Source: Vibrio galatheae
GTDB taxonomy: Bacteria > Pseudomonadota > Gammaproteobacteria > Enterobacterales > Vibrionaceae
Direction: 5' to 3'
NCBI RefSeq assembly: GCF_000967545.1
Contig: NZ_JXXV01000033.1
Span: 1-64,000, forward strand
DNA length: 64,000 nt
Each line of letters begins with the position of its first letter. Within the stretch, counting starts at the first letter, position 1. A program made the position numbers and the translations under genes. The notes below the pieces were generated by a model. That model saw nothing but the letters and a program-made list of their open reading frames with translations. It did no database searches and was not told where the DNA came from. Below are positions 1 to 9,757 of the stretch, piece after piece.

Positions 1-54
1 CTTAACTGACTGGCATTACACTCTCGCGAGTGGCTTTCACACAGACCAAGCAGA

Positions 55-1242
55 TTAAGCTACGGGATCTTTAATAAGAGTAAGCGCTTTTTTTGATACC
101 TCATGCGCCGCTTTGGTTAAGTTCTGCTTCTCTAGTGCATCTGAGAGGTAACCGTAATCAGAAACACTGGAACGAACTGAAAGGGCTTTCTCAAGGTGCT
201 GCTGAGCTTCCGGCCACTTTCCACTGCGTAGCAGGAAGCGTGCAATGGCACTGTGCGCTTCAGCGTTGTGCGCATCTTTGCGTAGTGTACCTTCGAGGAA
301 GATGATGACAGGATGGTCATCGGCAAGCTTGAGTTCTGGCAGCAGCGAATAAAGCGTCGAGCTTGGGTGTTTACTCAGTGTTTCTTTAATCAACGTAAAT
401 GCTTCGTGATCTGCACCGCGAGAAATAAGCTGCTTGGCAAAGCACTCGATAAGGTGTGTATCTGCTTTAACTTTACGCGGCAAAGTATTCCAATGAGACA
501 CGAGACCTTCGCTGCCGTTCTGCTCTGCAACATCGTTTAATAAGCCGCATTGAGCTCTTTTAGTCAGTGGTTCTTGCTCTTCTTTGGCGACAATGCCTTG
601 TTTAACTAACTTAGGCAGCAAATCCAATAAAGGTTGCCAAAGTTTTAACTCGATATAAACCTGTTTGAGCAGATTCAGAACCATGGCATTGTTGGGGTGG
701 TTCGCTTTTAACGTTGAAAGCGTATCAAACGCTTGATTGTAATTTGCATCGCGAATTTGTTGCTTAGCTCGTGTCAGTTCGACGGCTAGTTGAGAGTGCT
801 CTTGTTGGGATGCTAACTCTAAGTAGCGGTCTCGCTGTTCGTGATTACCCATGCCTTGTGCAGCCTCTGAGGCGACCAGATAGCAAAGTAACGGCATATC
901 ATGATGATTCGCCCAACGAGTGACTTTCTTTTCGGCTTGTTTAAAATCCCCTTCGAGTAGTTTGATAATACCTTCATTGGTATAACGACGTGAACGACGC
1001 ATTTTGCGTACGCTGAACCAGTTCCATGTTGCTGAGCTGGCATTGAGGGCTTTCTTAACGAAGAACTCTAGAGCGAATAATGCAGCTAGCGTGGCAATAA
1101 CAAAGATAACCAGGGTGGTTACACTCATCTCAATGGTTTTATTGGCTACTGAGATGAGCACATATCCTTGTTGACCAGCGTATTGGGTACCGGCGAATAG
1201 TCCTAAGCCAAGTACCACAAAGAGGAAAATAACTCTAAACAT
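55..1242 (-). CDS. hemY: HemY, haem-operon TPR membrane protein
   Basis: This is the proteobacterial HemY of the hemCDXY operon, not the protoporphyrinogen oxidase of the same name. Two hydrophobic segments lie at the N-terminus (about residues 1-22 and 40-62), followed by a basic stretch and a long helical region with tetratricopeptide-like repeats. That predicts an inner-membrane anchor with a large soluble domain. The 395-residue length is usual for the family. Its ATG overlaps the TAA of hemX (TAATG), so translation is coupled. Its exact biochemical role is not settled; a link to late haem synthesis is inferred from the operon. Confidence 0.9.
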   Translation of the reverse strand: MFRVIFLFVVLGLGLFAGTQYAGQQGYVLISVANKTIEMSVTTLVIFVIATLAALFALEFFVKKALNASSATWNWFSVRKMRRSRRYTNEGIIKLLEGDFKQAEKKVTRWANHHDMPLLCYLVASEAAQGMGNHEQRDRYLELASQQEHSQLAVELTRAKQQIRDANYNQAFDTLSTLKANHPNNAMVLNLLKQVYIELKLWQPLLDLLPKLVKQGIVAKEEQEPLTKRAQCGLLNDVAEQNGSEGLVSHWNTLPRKVKADTHLIECFAKQLISRGADHEAFTLIKETLSKHPSSTLYSLLPELKLADDHPVIIFLEGTLRKDAHNAEAHSAIARFLLRSGKWPEAQQHLEKALSVRSSVSDYGYLSDALEKQNLTKAAHEVSKKALTLIKDPVA

Positions 1243-2450
1243 TAGTTTTCCTCCGTCACAAAGGTGGTTACTTCACGGCGCAGGCGTTCACGGATGACGT
1301 CAGATAACTGTTGCTGAGTTTCGAGTTTTACTGGGTACTCAACCTGTACTTTTTGCTTACTCAATAACTCGAGTGCCTTGTTAAATTCCACAACTTCATT
1401 TGAGTCCTGATTAAAGAAGGTGGCAGACCATTTATCGGCAGTAGCAAGTGCTGTGGTGTAAATCTCTTGTTGCTCGACATAAACGGCTTTAATCGCGGTT
1501 TCTAGCTTGGCCTTGATGTTCTCTTTTAGATAAAAGTGCTGTTGAGGTGACAAGAGTGGAATCACGTTTCCATCGCGGCTTCTAAATGTAATAAAATTCT
1601 CTGAGAAGTCCTTCAGCGAGGTCATCAAGTTATTTTGCCAGTCATTCATATCTTCAGAGACAACGACCTTTTCTACCTGTTCTGCTTCTGGTAACAGCGC
1701 GTTAGCTAAAGGTAGGCTGTCCACCTGTTGTTGCAGTGCGGTGATACGTAGTACCAAGCCTTCTCTATCGATAAGTGGAATCGTTTTGAGTTTGGTGATG
1801 TCGTTGGCCATCGATTTACGCAAAGGAACCAAACTTGGATCATTCAGCGCTGCGATACGTAAATCGGCGCTTTCCATCAGTTTTGTCGCACTTACTGCAT
1901 CATGTTCTAAGAACAGCTTTCTGCCAGCAAGTTTTACGAGATAGTCCGCTTCGGCAAGCAGCCAATCATTTGGTCGGCGACCTTTGACATCCGCGACGGC
2001 AACTTGCAGGCTTTCGATACTTTTCTGCTGTTGTTCAAGAATGGTTTCAGCGCGGTGGGTCACTTCTGTTGCCTTCGCGATTGCCTGTTGTTGAGTAGAC
2101 GCTAGTTGTGACTGGAGATTGTTCTGAGTCTGTTCGAGCTGTGACTGAAGCGCGTTGATTTGTGCTTGGTAGTGTGCATTTTTCTGCTGCATTTGGAAGG
2201 TAATGCCACCACCTATGAGTAAAGAGATAATAATGGCGATGGTACCCAGTTTGACGCCGCGTTTACCTTGTTTTTCTTCAAACTTGGCTGGCGTCGCCGA
2301 GTCAGGCGAAGATGGCTGTGGTTGCGCACTCGACTCTTCTACTGTCGGCTCTACCGTTTCAGACGCGTTTGTTGCAGTTGCGCTTGCTTCCTCTGCCGGT
2401 TTGTTTTCTTGGTCAGGGGCAATGCTGTCGTTGTTATTTTTTCTGGTCAT
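1242..2450 (-). CDS. hemX: HemX, uroporphyrinogen-III C-methyltransferase-like membrane protein
   Basis: The 402-residue protein has an acidic, Ser/Thr/Pro/Ala-rich N-terminus (residues 1-60), one transmembrane helix (about 68-88), a Gln-rich coiled coil (about 90-150) and a C-terminal domain typical of proteobacterial HemX. It is often annotated as a uroporphyrinogen-III methyltransferase from its operon position, but it lacks the tetrapyrrole methylase fold, so catalysis is doubtful. It lies 3 bases after hemD and overlaps hemY. The single helix and coiled coil suggest a scaffold for the haem enzymes, which is inference. Confidence 0.92.
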   Translation of the reverse strand: MTRKNNNDSIAPDQENKPAEEASATATNASETVEPTVEESSAQPQPSSPDSATPAKFEEKQGKRGVKLGTIAIIISLLIGGGITFQMQQKNAHYQAQINALQSQLEQTQNNLQSQLASTQQQAIAKATEVTHRAETILEQQQKSIESLQVAVADVKGRRPNDWLLAEADYLVKLAGRKLFLEHDAVSATKLMESADLRIAALNDPSLVPLRKSMANDITKLKTIPLIDREGLVLRITALQQQVDSLPLANALLPEAEQVEKVVVSEDMNDWQNNLMTSLKDFSENFITFRSRDGNVIPLLSPQQHFYLKENIKAKLETAIKAVYVEQQEIYTTALATADKWSATFFNQDSNEVVEFNKALELLSKQKVQVEYPVKLETQQQLSDVIRERLRREVTTFVTEEN

Positions 2451-2453
2451 TAC

Positions 2454-3197
2454 TTATGGTCCTGTTTCACTTGGCCGGAGAGCAGCCAGTAATACTTTAT
2501 TAGAAGCACTGAAAGTGTTGGTCACTGCTTGAAATCCGATTTCACGTGCTTGTTGTGCTATTCGCTCACTGGGTACGTAGAGATGGAGCGTAAACAACCA
2601 GTTCTTATGGTCATCAGTTAGCTGAGACATAAAATAACTGAGCTGACCTGAACTGGTGATGACTAATTGGTCTATTTGTTCATTTTGCCAGAGTGGGACG
2701 AGCAAATCTGAGCGGAAAGCTAGGTTTTGCCGTTTATACACTTCTCGGTACGTTACCAAGGCTCCACGCTCAACTAGCGTATTAAAGATAAGCTCTCGTC
2801 CACCGTTACCACGTAGAATAAGCACTTTTCTATTGGCAATGGATTGAAGCGATGCAAGTTGAAGCAAATGCTCGCTATCACTGACTTGTGGGTAGTGTAC
2901 TTTTTGTTGCGTCGCATTGCTTAAAACATGTGCAGTTTTTTGACCGACGGCAAGATAGGTGGCATTTGTCGGCCAATTTTGACCTGATTGCGTAAGATAG
3001 GTATCTGTTACTGACGCGGCGTGTTGACTAACAGCAATAATGATATCGAATTGAGCGAGAATGAGTTCCAGCCCGAGCAACTGTTCGCTAGGCTGGATTT
3101 CGATCAAAGGTTGGTGGTAGCTATTGATACCAACCTTAGATAATTGCTGACAGAGCTCGTGGCCTTGTTGTCCCGGCCGAGTGACCAGTACTGGCAT
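2454..3197 (-). CDS. hemD: Uroporphyrinogen-III synthase
   Basis: HemD cyclises hydroxymethylbilane to uroporphyrinogen III with inversion of ring D, in the cytosol. The 247-residue length and the N-terminal MPVLVTRPGQQG fit the HemD family, as do the two-lobed layout and the C-terminal ITSSGQL segment. Sequence conservation in this family is low, so the position directly after hemC is part of the evidence. It is the second gene of the minus-strand operon, with a 5-base gap from hemC and 3 bases to hemX. Confidence 0.93.
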   Translation of the reverse strand: MPVLVTRPGQQGHELCQQLSKVGINSYHQPLIEIQPSEQLLGLELILAQFDIIIAVSQHAASVTDTYLTQSGQNWPTNATYLAVGQKTAHVLSNATQQKVHYPQVSDSEHLLQLASLQSIANRKVLILRGNGGRELIFNTLVERGALVTYREVYKRQNLAFRSDLLVPLWQNEQIDQLVITSSGQLSYFMSQLTDDHKNWLFTLHLYVPSERIAQQAREIGFQAVTNTFSASNKVLLAALRPSETGP

Positions 3198-3202
3198 GGG
3201 TT

Positions 3203-4141
3203 TTACTCGTGCTCTGCGTAGAGCTTAGTGAGGATTTCTTTCGCGCCGTTATCAAGCAGTTGATTGGCGAGGGTGACGCCCAATTTCTCTGCGTCAGTGC
3301 GCAAGCCACGAATTTCACCACGAACAATCTTAGAACCATCAGGTTCACCAACGAGTGCACGTAGCCAAATGTTGTCGCCGTCAAGCAGAGAGTAACTGCC
3401 GATAGGTACCTGACAACCACCTTCAAGGGTAAGGTTCATCGCCCGCTCACACAGCACGCGATCAGCTGTCTCCTTATGATTTAAAGGCTCTAACAGTTTA
3501 ATCAGACGTTCATCATCTAATCGACACTCAATACCGACTGCACCTTGACCAACGGCTGGCAATGACTGCTCAGGTTCGATAAAACTCTGAATACGCTCTT
3601 CTAACTCTAAGCGCTTTAAGCCTGCCGCAGCGAGAATGATGGCATCATACTCCCCAGCACCCAGTTTGCCTAAACGCGTACCGACGTTGCCACGCAGTTC
3701 TTTGATGACAAGATCGGGACGATATTCTTTGAGCTGACACTGACGACGCAAGCTGCAAGTGCCGACGATTGCGCCTTGTGGTAGGTCATCAATACTCTTG
3801 TAGTTATTTGAAACAAAAGCGTCGCGAGGATCTTCACGTTCACAAATCGTGACTAGACCCAAACCTTGAGGAAAGTCGACCGGAACATCTTTCATCGAGT
3901 GAACTGCCAGATCGGCGCGACCTTCTAACATGGCGACCTCAAGCTCTTTAACAAATAAGCCTTTGCCACCCACTTTGGCTAACGGTGTATCTAAGATCAC
4001 ATCGCCCTTAGTTACCATGGTCACTAGCTCAACCTCTAAGCCTGGGTGAGCGGCCATTAGTGCATCTTTTACATAGTGAGCTTGCCAAAGTGCCAGTGGA
4101 CTTTTACGAGTCGCAATTCGAATTGGAGTGGTATGAGTCAT
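3203..4141 (-). CDS. hemC: Porphobilinogen deaminase (hydroxymethylbilane synthase)
   Basis: HemC joins four porphobilinogen molecules into hydroxymethylbilane using a covalently bound dipyrromethane cofactor. The 312 residues match the family length. Cys243 in GGCQVPIG is the cofactor-attachment residue. The substrate-binding arginines lie in [10 protein letters not shown] and LRGNVGTRL, and the catalytic Asp lies in HSMKDVP (residues 81-87). It is the first gene of the hem operon and is divergent from cyaA across a 335-base gap, the same arrangement as in Escherichia coli. Confidence 0.97.
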   Translation of the reverse strand: MTHTTPIRIATRKSPLALWQAHYVKDALMAAHPGLEVELVTMVTKGDVILDTPLAKVGGKGLFVKELEVAMLEGRADLAVHSMKDVPVDFPQGLGLVTICEREDPRDAFVSNNYKSIDDLPQGAIVGTCSLRRQCQLKEYRPDLVIKELRGNVGTRLGKLGAGEYDAIILAAAGLKRLELEERIQSFIEPEQSLPAVGQGAVGIECRLDDERLIKLLEPLNHKETADRVLCERAMNLTLEGGCQVPIGSYSLLDGDNIWLRALVGEPDGSKIVRGEIRGLRTDAEKLGVTLANQLLDNGAKEILTKLYAEHE

Positions 4142-4476
4142 AGTGTTTTATTGATTACAAATAATGGCCTAATCGTACCATTGTCGGTGAAAAAAGTATT
4201 AAGGCTTATTCGTTACAAGGGGAAGTTAGCTATGGACTAGCATAAAATGATTAAAAGAGTGTGATTGATGTCTCGTTTGTAAAATAGGCTATTATTATTA
4301 ATAGACGTTACGTACCACACTAAGAGCGGCAACTTCAGATGGACAAAATTGTGTCGAATCGATCGTACATTTCTTTACCAATCTAAAGAAAAGTGATAGA
4401 TTGATCACGTTTTGTTGGTGCTTTAGAATAATTAATAGTCAAAGTGCCCTCTAGGATATGAACCAAGGAACCCCCC
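4142..4476. other. hemC-cyaA divergent intergenic region
   Basis: This 335-base gap must hold the promoters of the hem operon (leftward) and cyaA (rightward). It is AT-rich and shows no open frame worth calling. Two CRP-like elements are visible (4260-4275 and 4391-4410), the second annotated separately. In enterobacteria cyaA is repressed by CRP-cAMP, so a CRP site here is expected. Exact promoters could not be fixed by eye. Confidence 0.6.
4391..4410. promoter_or_regulatory. CRP-like palindrome upstream of cyaA
   Basis: AAGTGATAGATTGATCACGT holds GTGA and TCAC half-sites in the right orientation, but with 8 bases between them instead of the usual 6. A weaker element with correct spacing (TGTGA, 6 bases, TCTCG) lies at 4260-4275. 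Feedback of CRP on cyaA is known in E. coli, so either could serve. The call rests on pattern only. Confidence 0.4.
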
Positions 4477-7005
4477 TTGCAGGCTTACACCCAGACGCTA
4501 ATTAACAGACTTGATAACCTCAACCAGCAGCGCGTAGAGCGTGCGTTGGCATTAATGGATTTACCAAGTCAGCGTGTGTTTCATCTGATACCGACTCTTC
4601 TTCATTTCAATCACCCTGTTATTCCCGGCTACTTCGACGCTCAAGTCCCATTCGGTATTCGTGACTTTGAATTGAATGATATTCAGCAGCAGTTCGTTGC
4701 CGACACGCAGCTTACTATTGGTCAGTTGCTTACAAGCAGTACGCAACCTGCGATTTTGGGTCTGTATACCATGGGCAGTACTTCGTCGATTGGTCAAAGT
4801 ACCTCAAGCGATCTCGATATCTGGGTGTGCGTTTCGCCAAGCATGAGCTGTGACGAGCGGGAAAGCCTAACCAACAAATGCTTACTGATTACCGACTGGG
4901 CTCAGACACAAGGTGTGGAAGCCAATTTCTTTTTGATGGATGAAGAGCGTTTTCGTTCGAATCATTCTGAAGAGATGACCGGGGATAACTGCGGTTCTTC
5001 GCAACACCTTTTATTGTTGGATGAGTTCTATCGCAGTGCGGTACGTCTTGCCGGTCAACGTCTATTGTGGCAAATCGTTCCTCCAGAGATGGAAGAGTGC
5101 TACGACGAATATGTGAGAGACCTATGTGGTCAGGGACATATCGATTGTTCGAAATGGATCGATTTCGGTCAACTCAATCGAATTCCAGCAGAGGAATATT
5201 TTGGTTCGAATCTATGGCAGTTGTACAAAAGTATCGACTCGCCCTATAAGTCGGTACTAAAAGCGATTCTGCTTGAAGCCTATTCGTGGGAGTACCCAAA
5301 CACTCAACTGTTGAGTTTAGATACCAAGCGCCGTTTCTTTGCACACGAGCCAGACCTGTATGGTATGGACGCGTATTACCTGATGCTTGAGAAAGTGACG
5401 CGCTACTTAGAGCGCATCGGGGATCGCACTCGTTTGGATCTTGTCCGTCGCTGCTTCTATCTTAAAACGCATGAAAAACTGTCTCGCGAGCCTAACGTGG
5501 GCTCTGTGGCTTGGCGTCGTGAAGCATTAAGTGACATGATTCGAAAGTGGGACTGGGACGCGTCGGTGATTGCTGAATTGGATGATCGCCGTAACTGGAA
5601 AGTGGAACAAGTCAAAGTGGTGCATCACGCACTGCTTGATGCGCTCATGCAAAGCTACCGCAATTTGATTCAATTTGCTCGCCGTAACGATATTACTTCA
5701 GCGATCAGTCCTCAAGACATCAGTGTGTTGGCGCGTAAGCTCTATGCCGCATTTGAAGTGCTGCCCGGCAAAGTGACGTTGCTTAATCCACAAATCTCTC
5801 CTGATTTGCACGAGCCAGACCTCACTTTTATTGAAGTTCGACCTGGGCGCACCAACAAATCGGGTTGGTATCTATACAAGCAACCAATCACTCCGCATCG
5901 CATTCTTGGTCAGGCACCACTCGAGCACAATGAGTACTTGAGTAAGCTAGTGGCATGGTCATTTTTTAACGGTTTAATTACGGAGTCGACGCGATTGCAC
6001 TCTGTGATTCGCGATGCTCATTTGGATATCGACAAGTTCTACCAAATGGTGAGTGATTTACGCAATACCTTCTCACTGCGTAAGCGCCGTCCAACCATGC
6101 AAGCACTGGCTAGCCCGTGTGAAATTAGCCAATTGGCGATGTTTATCAACTTTGAAAATGACCCAACCGCAGAGCTGGCAGGTAAGTCACTCAAACTCGA
6201 TCCTAAAACGACCGATATTTTTAGTTTTGGTCCTGAGCAAAAGAGTTTAGTGGGTAGTGTTGACTTGGTTTATCGTAACTCATGGCATGAAGTGCGTACT
6301 TTACACTTCAAAGGTGAGACTGCGATGTTGGATGCCTTAAAAACGGTATTGGGAAAAATGCATCAAGATGCGATCCCACCCGAGTCGGTTGATGTGTTCT
6401 GCTACAGCAAAAACCTACGCGGTGTAATGCGTAATATGGTTTACCAATTACTTGCTGAATGTATTGATCTACGTCTGAAGCCTGTTGAACAGGAAAAGCG
6501 CCGCCGATTCAAAGCGCTACGTATTGGTCAACAGACATACGGCCTGTTTTTTGAGCGTCGTGGCGTATCAGTGCAGATGTTGGAAAATTCAGTCGATTTT
6601 TACCGCAGTATCTCGACCAACAAGCTCAAAGGGTCGCCACTGTTGATGCTCGATAAAGAGCAAGATTACCCATTACCTGATATTGTCGACGGTTTTGCCA
6701 GTGAAGGCTTGATTCAGTTCTTCTTTGAAGATAGCGAACAGGGCTTTAATATTTACGTTCTTGACGAAGCGAATCGTGTTGAGGTGTATCACCAGTTTAA
6801 AGGTGAAAAAGACGAAATGATCGCTAGCGTAAATAGCTTCTATACCTCGGTACAAGACGAAAGCTCAGTGTCGTCTAAGCTGATTAACTTTAATTTGCCG
6901 CAGTATTACCAGATAGTTCATCCTGAAGATGATGAATCTTACATCGTGCCTTACCGTAATGATGGCGCCAGCTATTCAAGGCCAAGTAAAATCGTTAATG
7001 GTTAG
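4477..7005 (+). CDS. cyaA: Class I adenylate cyclase
   Basis: CyaA makes cAMP from ATP and sets CRP activity. The 842-residue length equals that of the enterobacterial class I enzymes. The N-terminal half holds the nucleotidyltransferase signature from G100 (GSTSSIGQSTSSDLDIW), with metal-binding D112 and D114; the C-terminal half is the regulatory region that responds to the glucose phosphotransferase system. The start is TTG, placed 7 bases after AAGGAA (4465-4470); no in-frame ATG lies nearer. A weak TTG start is also known in E. coli cyaA and limits its expression. A terminator follows directly. Confidence 0.97.
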   Translation: MQAYTQTLINRLDNLNQQRVERALALMDLPSQRVFHLIPTLLHFNHPVIPGYFDAQVPFGIRDFELNDIQQQFVADTQLTIGQLLTSSTQPAILGLYTMGSTSSIGQSTSSDLDIWVCVSPSMSCDERESLTNKCLLITDWAQTQGVEANFFLMDEERFRSNHSEEMTGDNCGSSQHLLLLDEFYRSAVRLAGQRLLWQIVPPEMEECYDEYVRDLCGQGHIDCSKWIDFGQLNRIPAEEYFGSNLWQLYKSIDSPYKSVLKAILLEAYSWEYPNTQLLSLDTKRRFFAHEPDLYGMDAYYLMLEKVTRYLERIGDRTRLDLVRRCFYLKTHEKLSREPNVGSVAWRREALSDMIRKWDWDASVIAELDDRRNWKVEQVKVVHHALLDALMQSYRNLIQFARRNDITSAISPQDISVLARKLYAAFEVLPGKVTLLNPQISPDLHEPDLTFIEVRPGRTNKSGWYLYKQPITPHRILGQAPLEHNEYLSKLVAWSFFNGLITESTRLHSVIRDAHLDIDKFYQMVSDLRNTFSLRKRRPTMQALASPCEISQLAMFINFENDPTAELAGKSLKLDPKTTDIFSFGPEQKSLVGSVDLVYRNSWHEVRTLHFKGETAMLDALKTVLGKMHQDAIPPESVDVFCYSKNLRGVMRNMVYQLLAECIDLRLKPVEQEKRRRFKALRIGQQTYGLFFERRGVSVQMLENSVDFYRSISTNKLKGSPLLMLDKEQDYPLPDIVDGFASEGLIQFFFEDSEQGFNIYVLDEANRVEVYHQFKGEKDEMIASVNSFYTSVQDESSVSSKLINFNLPQYYQIVHPEDDESYIVPYRNDGASYSRPSKIVNG

Positions 7006-7010
7006 CAACA

Positions 7011-7043
7011 AAAAAAGAGCATCATGAAAAATGCTCTTTTTTT
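7011..7043. terminator. Bidirectional terminator between cyaA and cyaY
   Basis: A hairpin with arms AAAAAGAGCAT and ATGCTCTTTTT lies between the convergent cyaA and cyaY genes. The A-run on the left and T-run on the right let it stop transcription from both sides. Confidence 0.85.
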
Positions 7044-7060
7044 AATTTTCTTCGCGATGA

Positions 7061-7375
7061 TTATTGCCATTCAATCTCTTCAGCGCAGTGCTTCTCGCAC
7101 TCTTGTTTGACCATAGCGATCAACTCAAGGCCGCTCTTAGAGCATGTCCACTTATCGTCCACTAGGGCAAAGTGGAAACCGCCGGATTTAGAGGCTAGCC
7201 AGATCTCTTTCATAGGCTCTTGGCGGTTGATAATGATTTGACTACGGTCTTCAAACTCCAGTGTCATTACATTTCCAGACGTTTCGTAGTCGATGTCCGC
7301 ACCTGAATCATCAATCATTTCCTCGATGATTTGCATTTGAACATCTACCAACTGATGAAATTCCGTATCGTTCAT
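7061..7375 (-). CDS. cyaY: Frataxin-like iron-binding protein CyaY
   Basis: CyaY is the bacterial frataxin. It binds iron and modulates IscS-driven Fe-S cluster assembly in the cytosol. The 104 residues start MNDTEFHQLVD, with an acidic first helix (EEMIDDSGADIDYE) that matches the iron-binding ridge of frataxins, followed by beta strands including QIIINRQEP and the Trp-containing IWLASKSGGFHF. It sits convergent to cyaA and divergent from lptM, as in enterobacteria. Confidence 0.95.
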   Translation of the reverse strand: MNDTEFHQLVDVQMQIIEEMIDDSGADIDYETSGNVMTLEFEDRSQIIINRQEPMKEIWLASKSGGFHFALVDDKWTCSKSGLELIAMVKQECEKHCAEEIEWQ

Positions 7376-7450
7376 CTAATCTATCCTATTGCTTTTCTTG
7401 ATTGTGGTGCGATTATAGGGGGCATTGACAGAATAATCACGATAGAACTC

Positions 7451-7570
7451 ATGAAAAAATCACTCGTAGCGCTATTTATCTTTTCAGTTCTTGGCCTAGC
7501 TGGCTGTGGTCAAACAGGGCCACTTTACATGCCTGAAGATGCTCCGCAAACTGAGCAACCATCACAATAA
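7451..7570 (+). CDS. lptM: LPS-assembly lipoprotein LptM (YifL)
   Basis: This 39-residue lipoprotein begins MKKSLVALFIFSV and has the lipobox LAGC, so Cys19 should become the lipidated N-terminus. The mature part starts CGQTGPLYMP, the hallmark of LptM/YifL, which stabilises the LptD-LptE outer-membrane translocon. The frame stays open further upstream (from 7331), but the signal peptide fixes the start at 7451. It lies just before lysA, the conserved position. Confidence 0.93.
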   Translation: MKKSLVALFIFSVLGLAGCGQTGPLYMPEDAPQTEQPSQ

Positions 7571-7600
7571 AACTAAAATCAGAATATAAGGGAAAGTACT

Positions 7601-8854
7601 TTGGATTACTTCAACTATCAGGATGATGGCCAGCTTTGGGCCGAAGACGTTTCACTCACTGAACTTGCTCAACAGTTTGGTACGCCGCTATACGTTTATT
7701 CTCGCGCAACACTAGAGCGTCATTGGCATGCCTTTGATAAATCGGTTGGTGAGCACCCTCATTTAGTCTGTTATGCCGTGAAAGCCAACTCCAACTTAGG
7801 GGTATTAAATACCTTGGCACGTTTAGGTTCTGGCTTTGATATTGTTTCAGGTGGTGAGCTAGAGCGTGTGATTGCTGCGGGTGGTGAGGCAAGCAAAGTG
7901 GTTTTCTCTGGTGTAGGGAAAACGGAAGCTGAAATGAAGCGAGCGCTAGAGCTAGGCATCAAATGTTTTAATGTTGAGTCTGAACCTGAACTTGAGCGTC
8001 TGAATAAAGTGGCGGGTGAGCTTGGTGTGAAGGCACCGATTTCACTGCGTATTAACCCTGATGTGGATGCTAATACTCACCCTTATATTTCTACTGGCCT
8101 ACGTGACAACAAATTTGGTATCGCTTTCGACCGCGCGCCCGAGGTGTATAAGTTCGCACAAAGCCTCGACAATCTAAATATTCAGGGTATTGATTGCCAT
8201 ATTGGCTCGCAACTGACCGACATTGAGCCGTTTATTGATGCCACCGACCGTTTACTTGCATTGATTGATGATCTGAAGTCTCAGGGTATTACGATTACTC
8301 ACCTAGATGTGGGTGGCGGTCTGGGTGTGGTTTACCGTGATGAATTACCACCTCAACCATCAGATTACGCCAAAGCGCTATTAGGTCGATTAGAGAATCA
8401 TCAAGACTTAGAGTTGATCTTTGAACCTGGGCGCGCCATTGCTGCGAATGCGGGGCTATTGCTGACCAAAGTTGAATTCCTCAAGCACACAGAGCACAAA
8501 AACTTCGCCATTATCGACGCTGCGATGAACGATTTGATGCGTCCAGCCTTATACCAAGCTTGGCAAGATATCGTACCTGTTGCCCCTCGCGAAGGTGAAT
8601 CGGTAACCTACGATTTGGTTGGGCCAATCTGTGAAACCGGTGACTTCCTAGGTAAAGATCGTGCGCTGGTACTACAACCCAATGATTTGCTGGCGGTACG
8701 CTCTGCGGGAGCCTATGGCTTTGTAATGTCGTCAAACTACAATACGCGCTGCCGTGCTGCCGAAGTGATGGTAGATGGCAACCAAGTGCACCTCGTCCGT
8801 CAACGCGAAGAGCTGACGAGCTTATGGGCACTTGAAAATGTACTTCCGGAGTAA
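7601..8854 (+). CDS. lysA: Diaminopimelate decarboxylase
   Basis: LysA converts meso-diaminopimelate to L-lysine, the last step of lysine synthesis. It is a PLP fold-type III enzyme: Lys61 in CYAVKANSN binds PLP, the glycine loop GGGLGVVY and the EPGRAI motif hold the phosphate, and GPICETGDFLG carries the Cys of the second active-site half. The start is TTG at 7601 after AAGGGA (7588-7593). Length is 417 residues, normal for the family. It forms a run with lptM upstream and dapF 10 bases downstream. Confidence 0.97.
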   Translation: MDYFNYQDDGQLWAEDVSLTELAQQFGTPLYVYSRATLERHWHAFDKSVGEHPHLVCYAVKANSNLGVLNTLARLGSGFDIVSGGELERVIAAGGEASKVVFSGVGKTEAEMKRALELGIKCFNVESEPELERLNKVAGELGVKAPISLRINPDVDANTHPYISTGLRDNKFGIAFDRAPEVYKFAQSLDNLNIQGIDCHIGSQLTDIEPFIDATDRLLALIDDLKSQGITITHLDVGGGLGVVYRDELPPQPSDYAKALLGRLENHQDLELIFEPGRAIAANAGLLLTKVEFLKHTEHKNFAIIDAAMNDLMRPALYQAWQDIVPVAPREGESVTYDLVGPICETGDFLGKDRALVLQPNDLLAVRSAGAYGFVMSSNYNTRCRAAEVMVDGNQVHLVRQREELTSLWALENVLPE

Positions 8855-8864
8855 TTGAAGTCTT

Positions 8865-9695
8865 ATGCATTTCCATTTTTCTAAAATGCACGGTTTGGGT
8901 AATGATTTTATGGTCGTTGACTGCATTACCCAGAATATTTTCTTTTCCCCAGATTTAATCCGCCGTTTGGCGGATCGCCATACTGGGGTAGGCTTCGACC
9001 AGTTGTTGGTGGTCGAAGCGCCTTATGATCCAGAAACGGACTTTCACTATCGCATCTTCAATGCGGATGGCAGTGAAGTTGAGCAGTGTGGTAACGGAGC
9101 ACGATGTTTTGCCCGTTTTGTGCGCATGAAAGGGCTGACGAATAAGTACAGCATCAGTGTTAGCACCAAGAAAGGTAAGATGCTCCTTAACATCGAAGAA
9201 GATGATGAGGTGACCGTCAACATGGGTATCCCTGAATTTGAACCCAGCAAGATACCGTTTAAAGCTAAGCAAACCGAGAAAACCTACATTCTTCGTACTG
9301 GTGATAAGACACTGTTTTGCGGTGCGGTAAGCATGGGCAATCCTCATGTCGTCACGGTTGTAGATGACGTGGCGACGGCAGATGTTGAGGCGCTTGGCCC
9401 ACTGCTTGAATCTCATGAACGTTTCCCCGAGCGTGTTAATGCGGGCTTTATGCAAGTGGTCAGCCGTAACGAAGTCAATCTCAGAGTGTACGAACGTGGT
9501 GCGGGAGAGACTCAAGCTTGTGGAAGCGGTGCGTGTGGCGCAGTGGCGGTGGGCATTATCCAAGGTTTGCTGGATGAAACCGTCACGGTCAACCTTCCAG
9601 GGGGCTCTCTGTGCATATCTTGGCAGGGCGTTGGTAAACCTCTCTATATGACGGGGCCAGCTACTCATGTATTCGATGGTCAACTAAGCTGTTAA
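8865..9695 (+). CDS. dapF: Diaminopimelate epimerase
   Basis: DapF interconverts LL- and meso-diaminopimelate, feeding lysA and peptidoglycan synthesis. The two catalytic cysteines lie in QCGNGARC (Cys75) and ACGSGACG (near residue 219), the pair that does proton exchange without a cofactor. The start [15 protein letters not shown] is the standard one. The 276 residues match the family. It is followed by the DUF484 gene and xerC, an order kept across gamma-proteobacteria. Confidence 0.97.
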   Translation: MHFHFSKMHGLGNDFMVVDCITQNIFFSPDLIRRLADRHTGVGFDQLLVVEAPYDPETDFHYRIFNADGSEVEQCGNGARCFARFVRMKGLTNKYSISVSTKKGKMLLNIEEDDEVTVNMGIPEFEPSKIPFKAKQTEKTYILRTGDKTLFCGAVSMGNPHVVTVVDDVATADVEALGPLLESHERFPERVNAGFMQVVSRNEVNLRVYERGAGETQACGSGACGAVAVGIIQGLLDETVTVNLPGGSLCISWQGVGKPLYMTGPATHVFDGQLSC

Positions 9696-9757
9696 TATCC
9701 CCAGCATATATAAAGATCCAACTATGTTGGCAAGATAAAGAACAATAAGGAACTGAC

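Noticed and set aside
1..54. Start of the window
   Set aside because: Only 54 bases downstream of hemY; no feature could be supported.
8955..9683. 242-codon minus-strand frame opposite dapF
   Set aside because: Antisense shadow of a complete, well-conserved epimerase gene.
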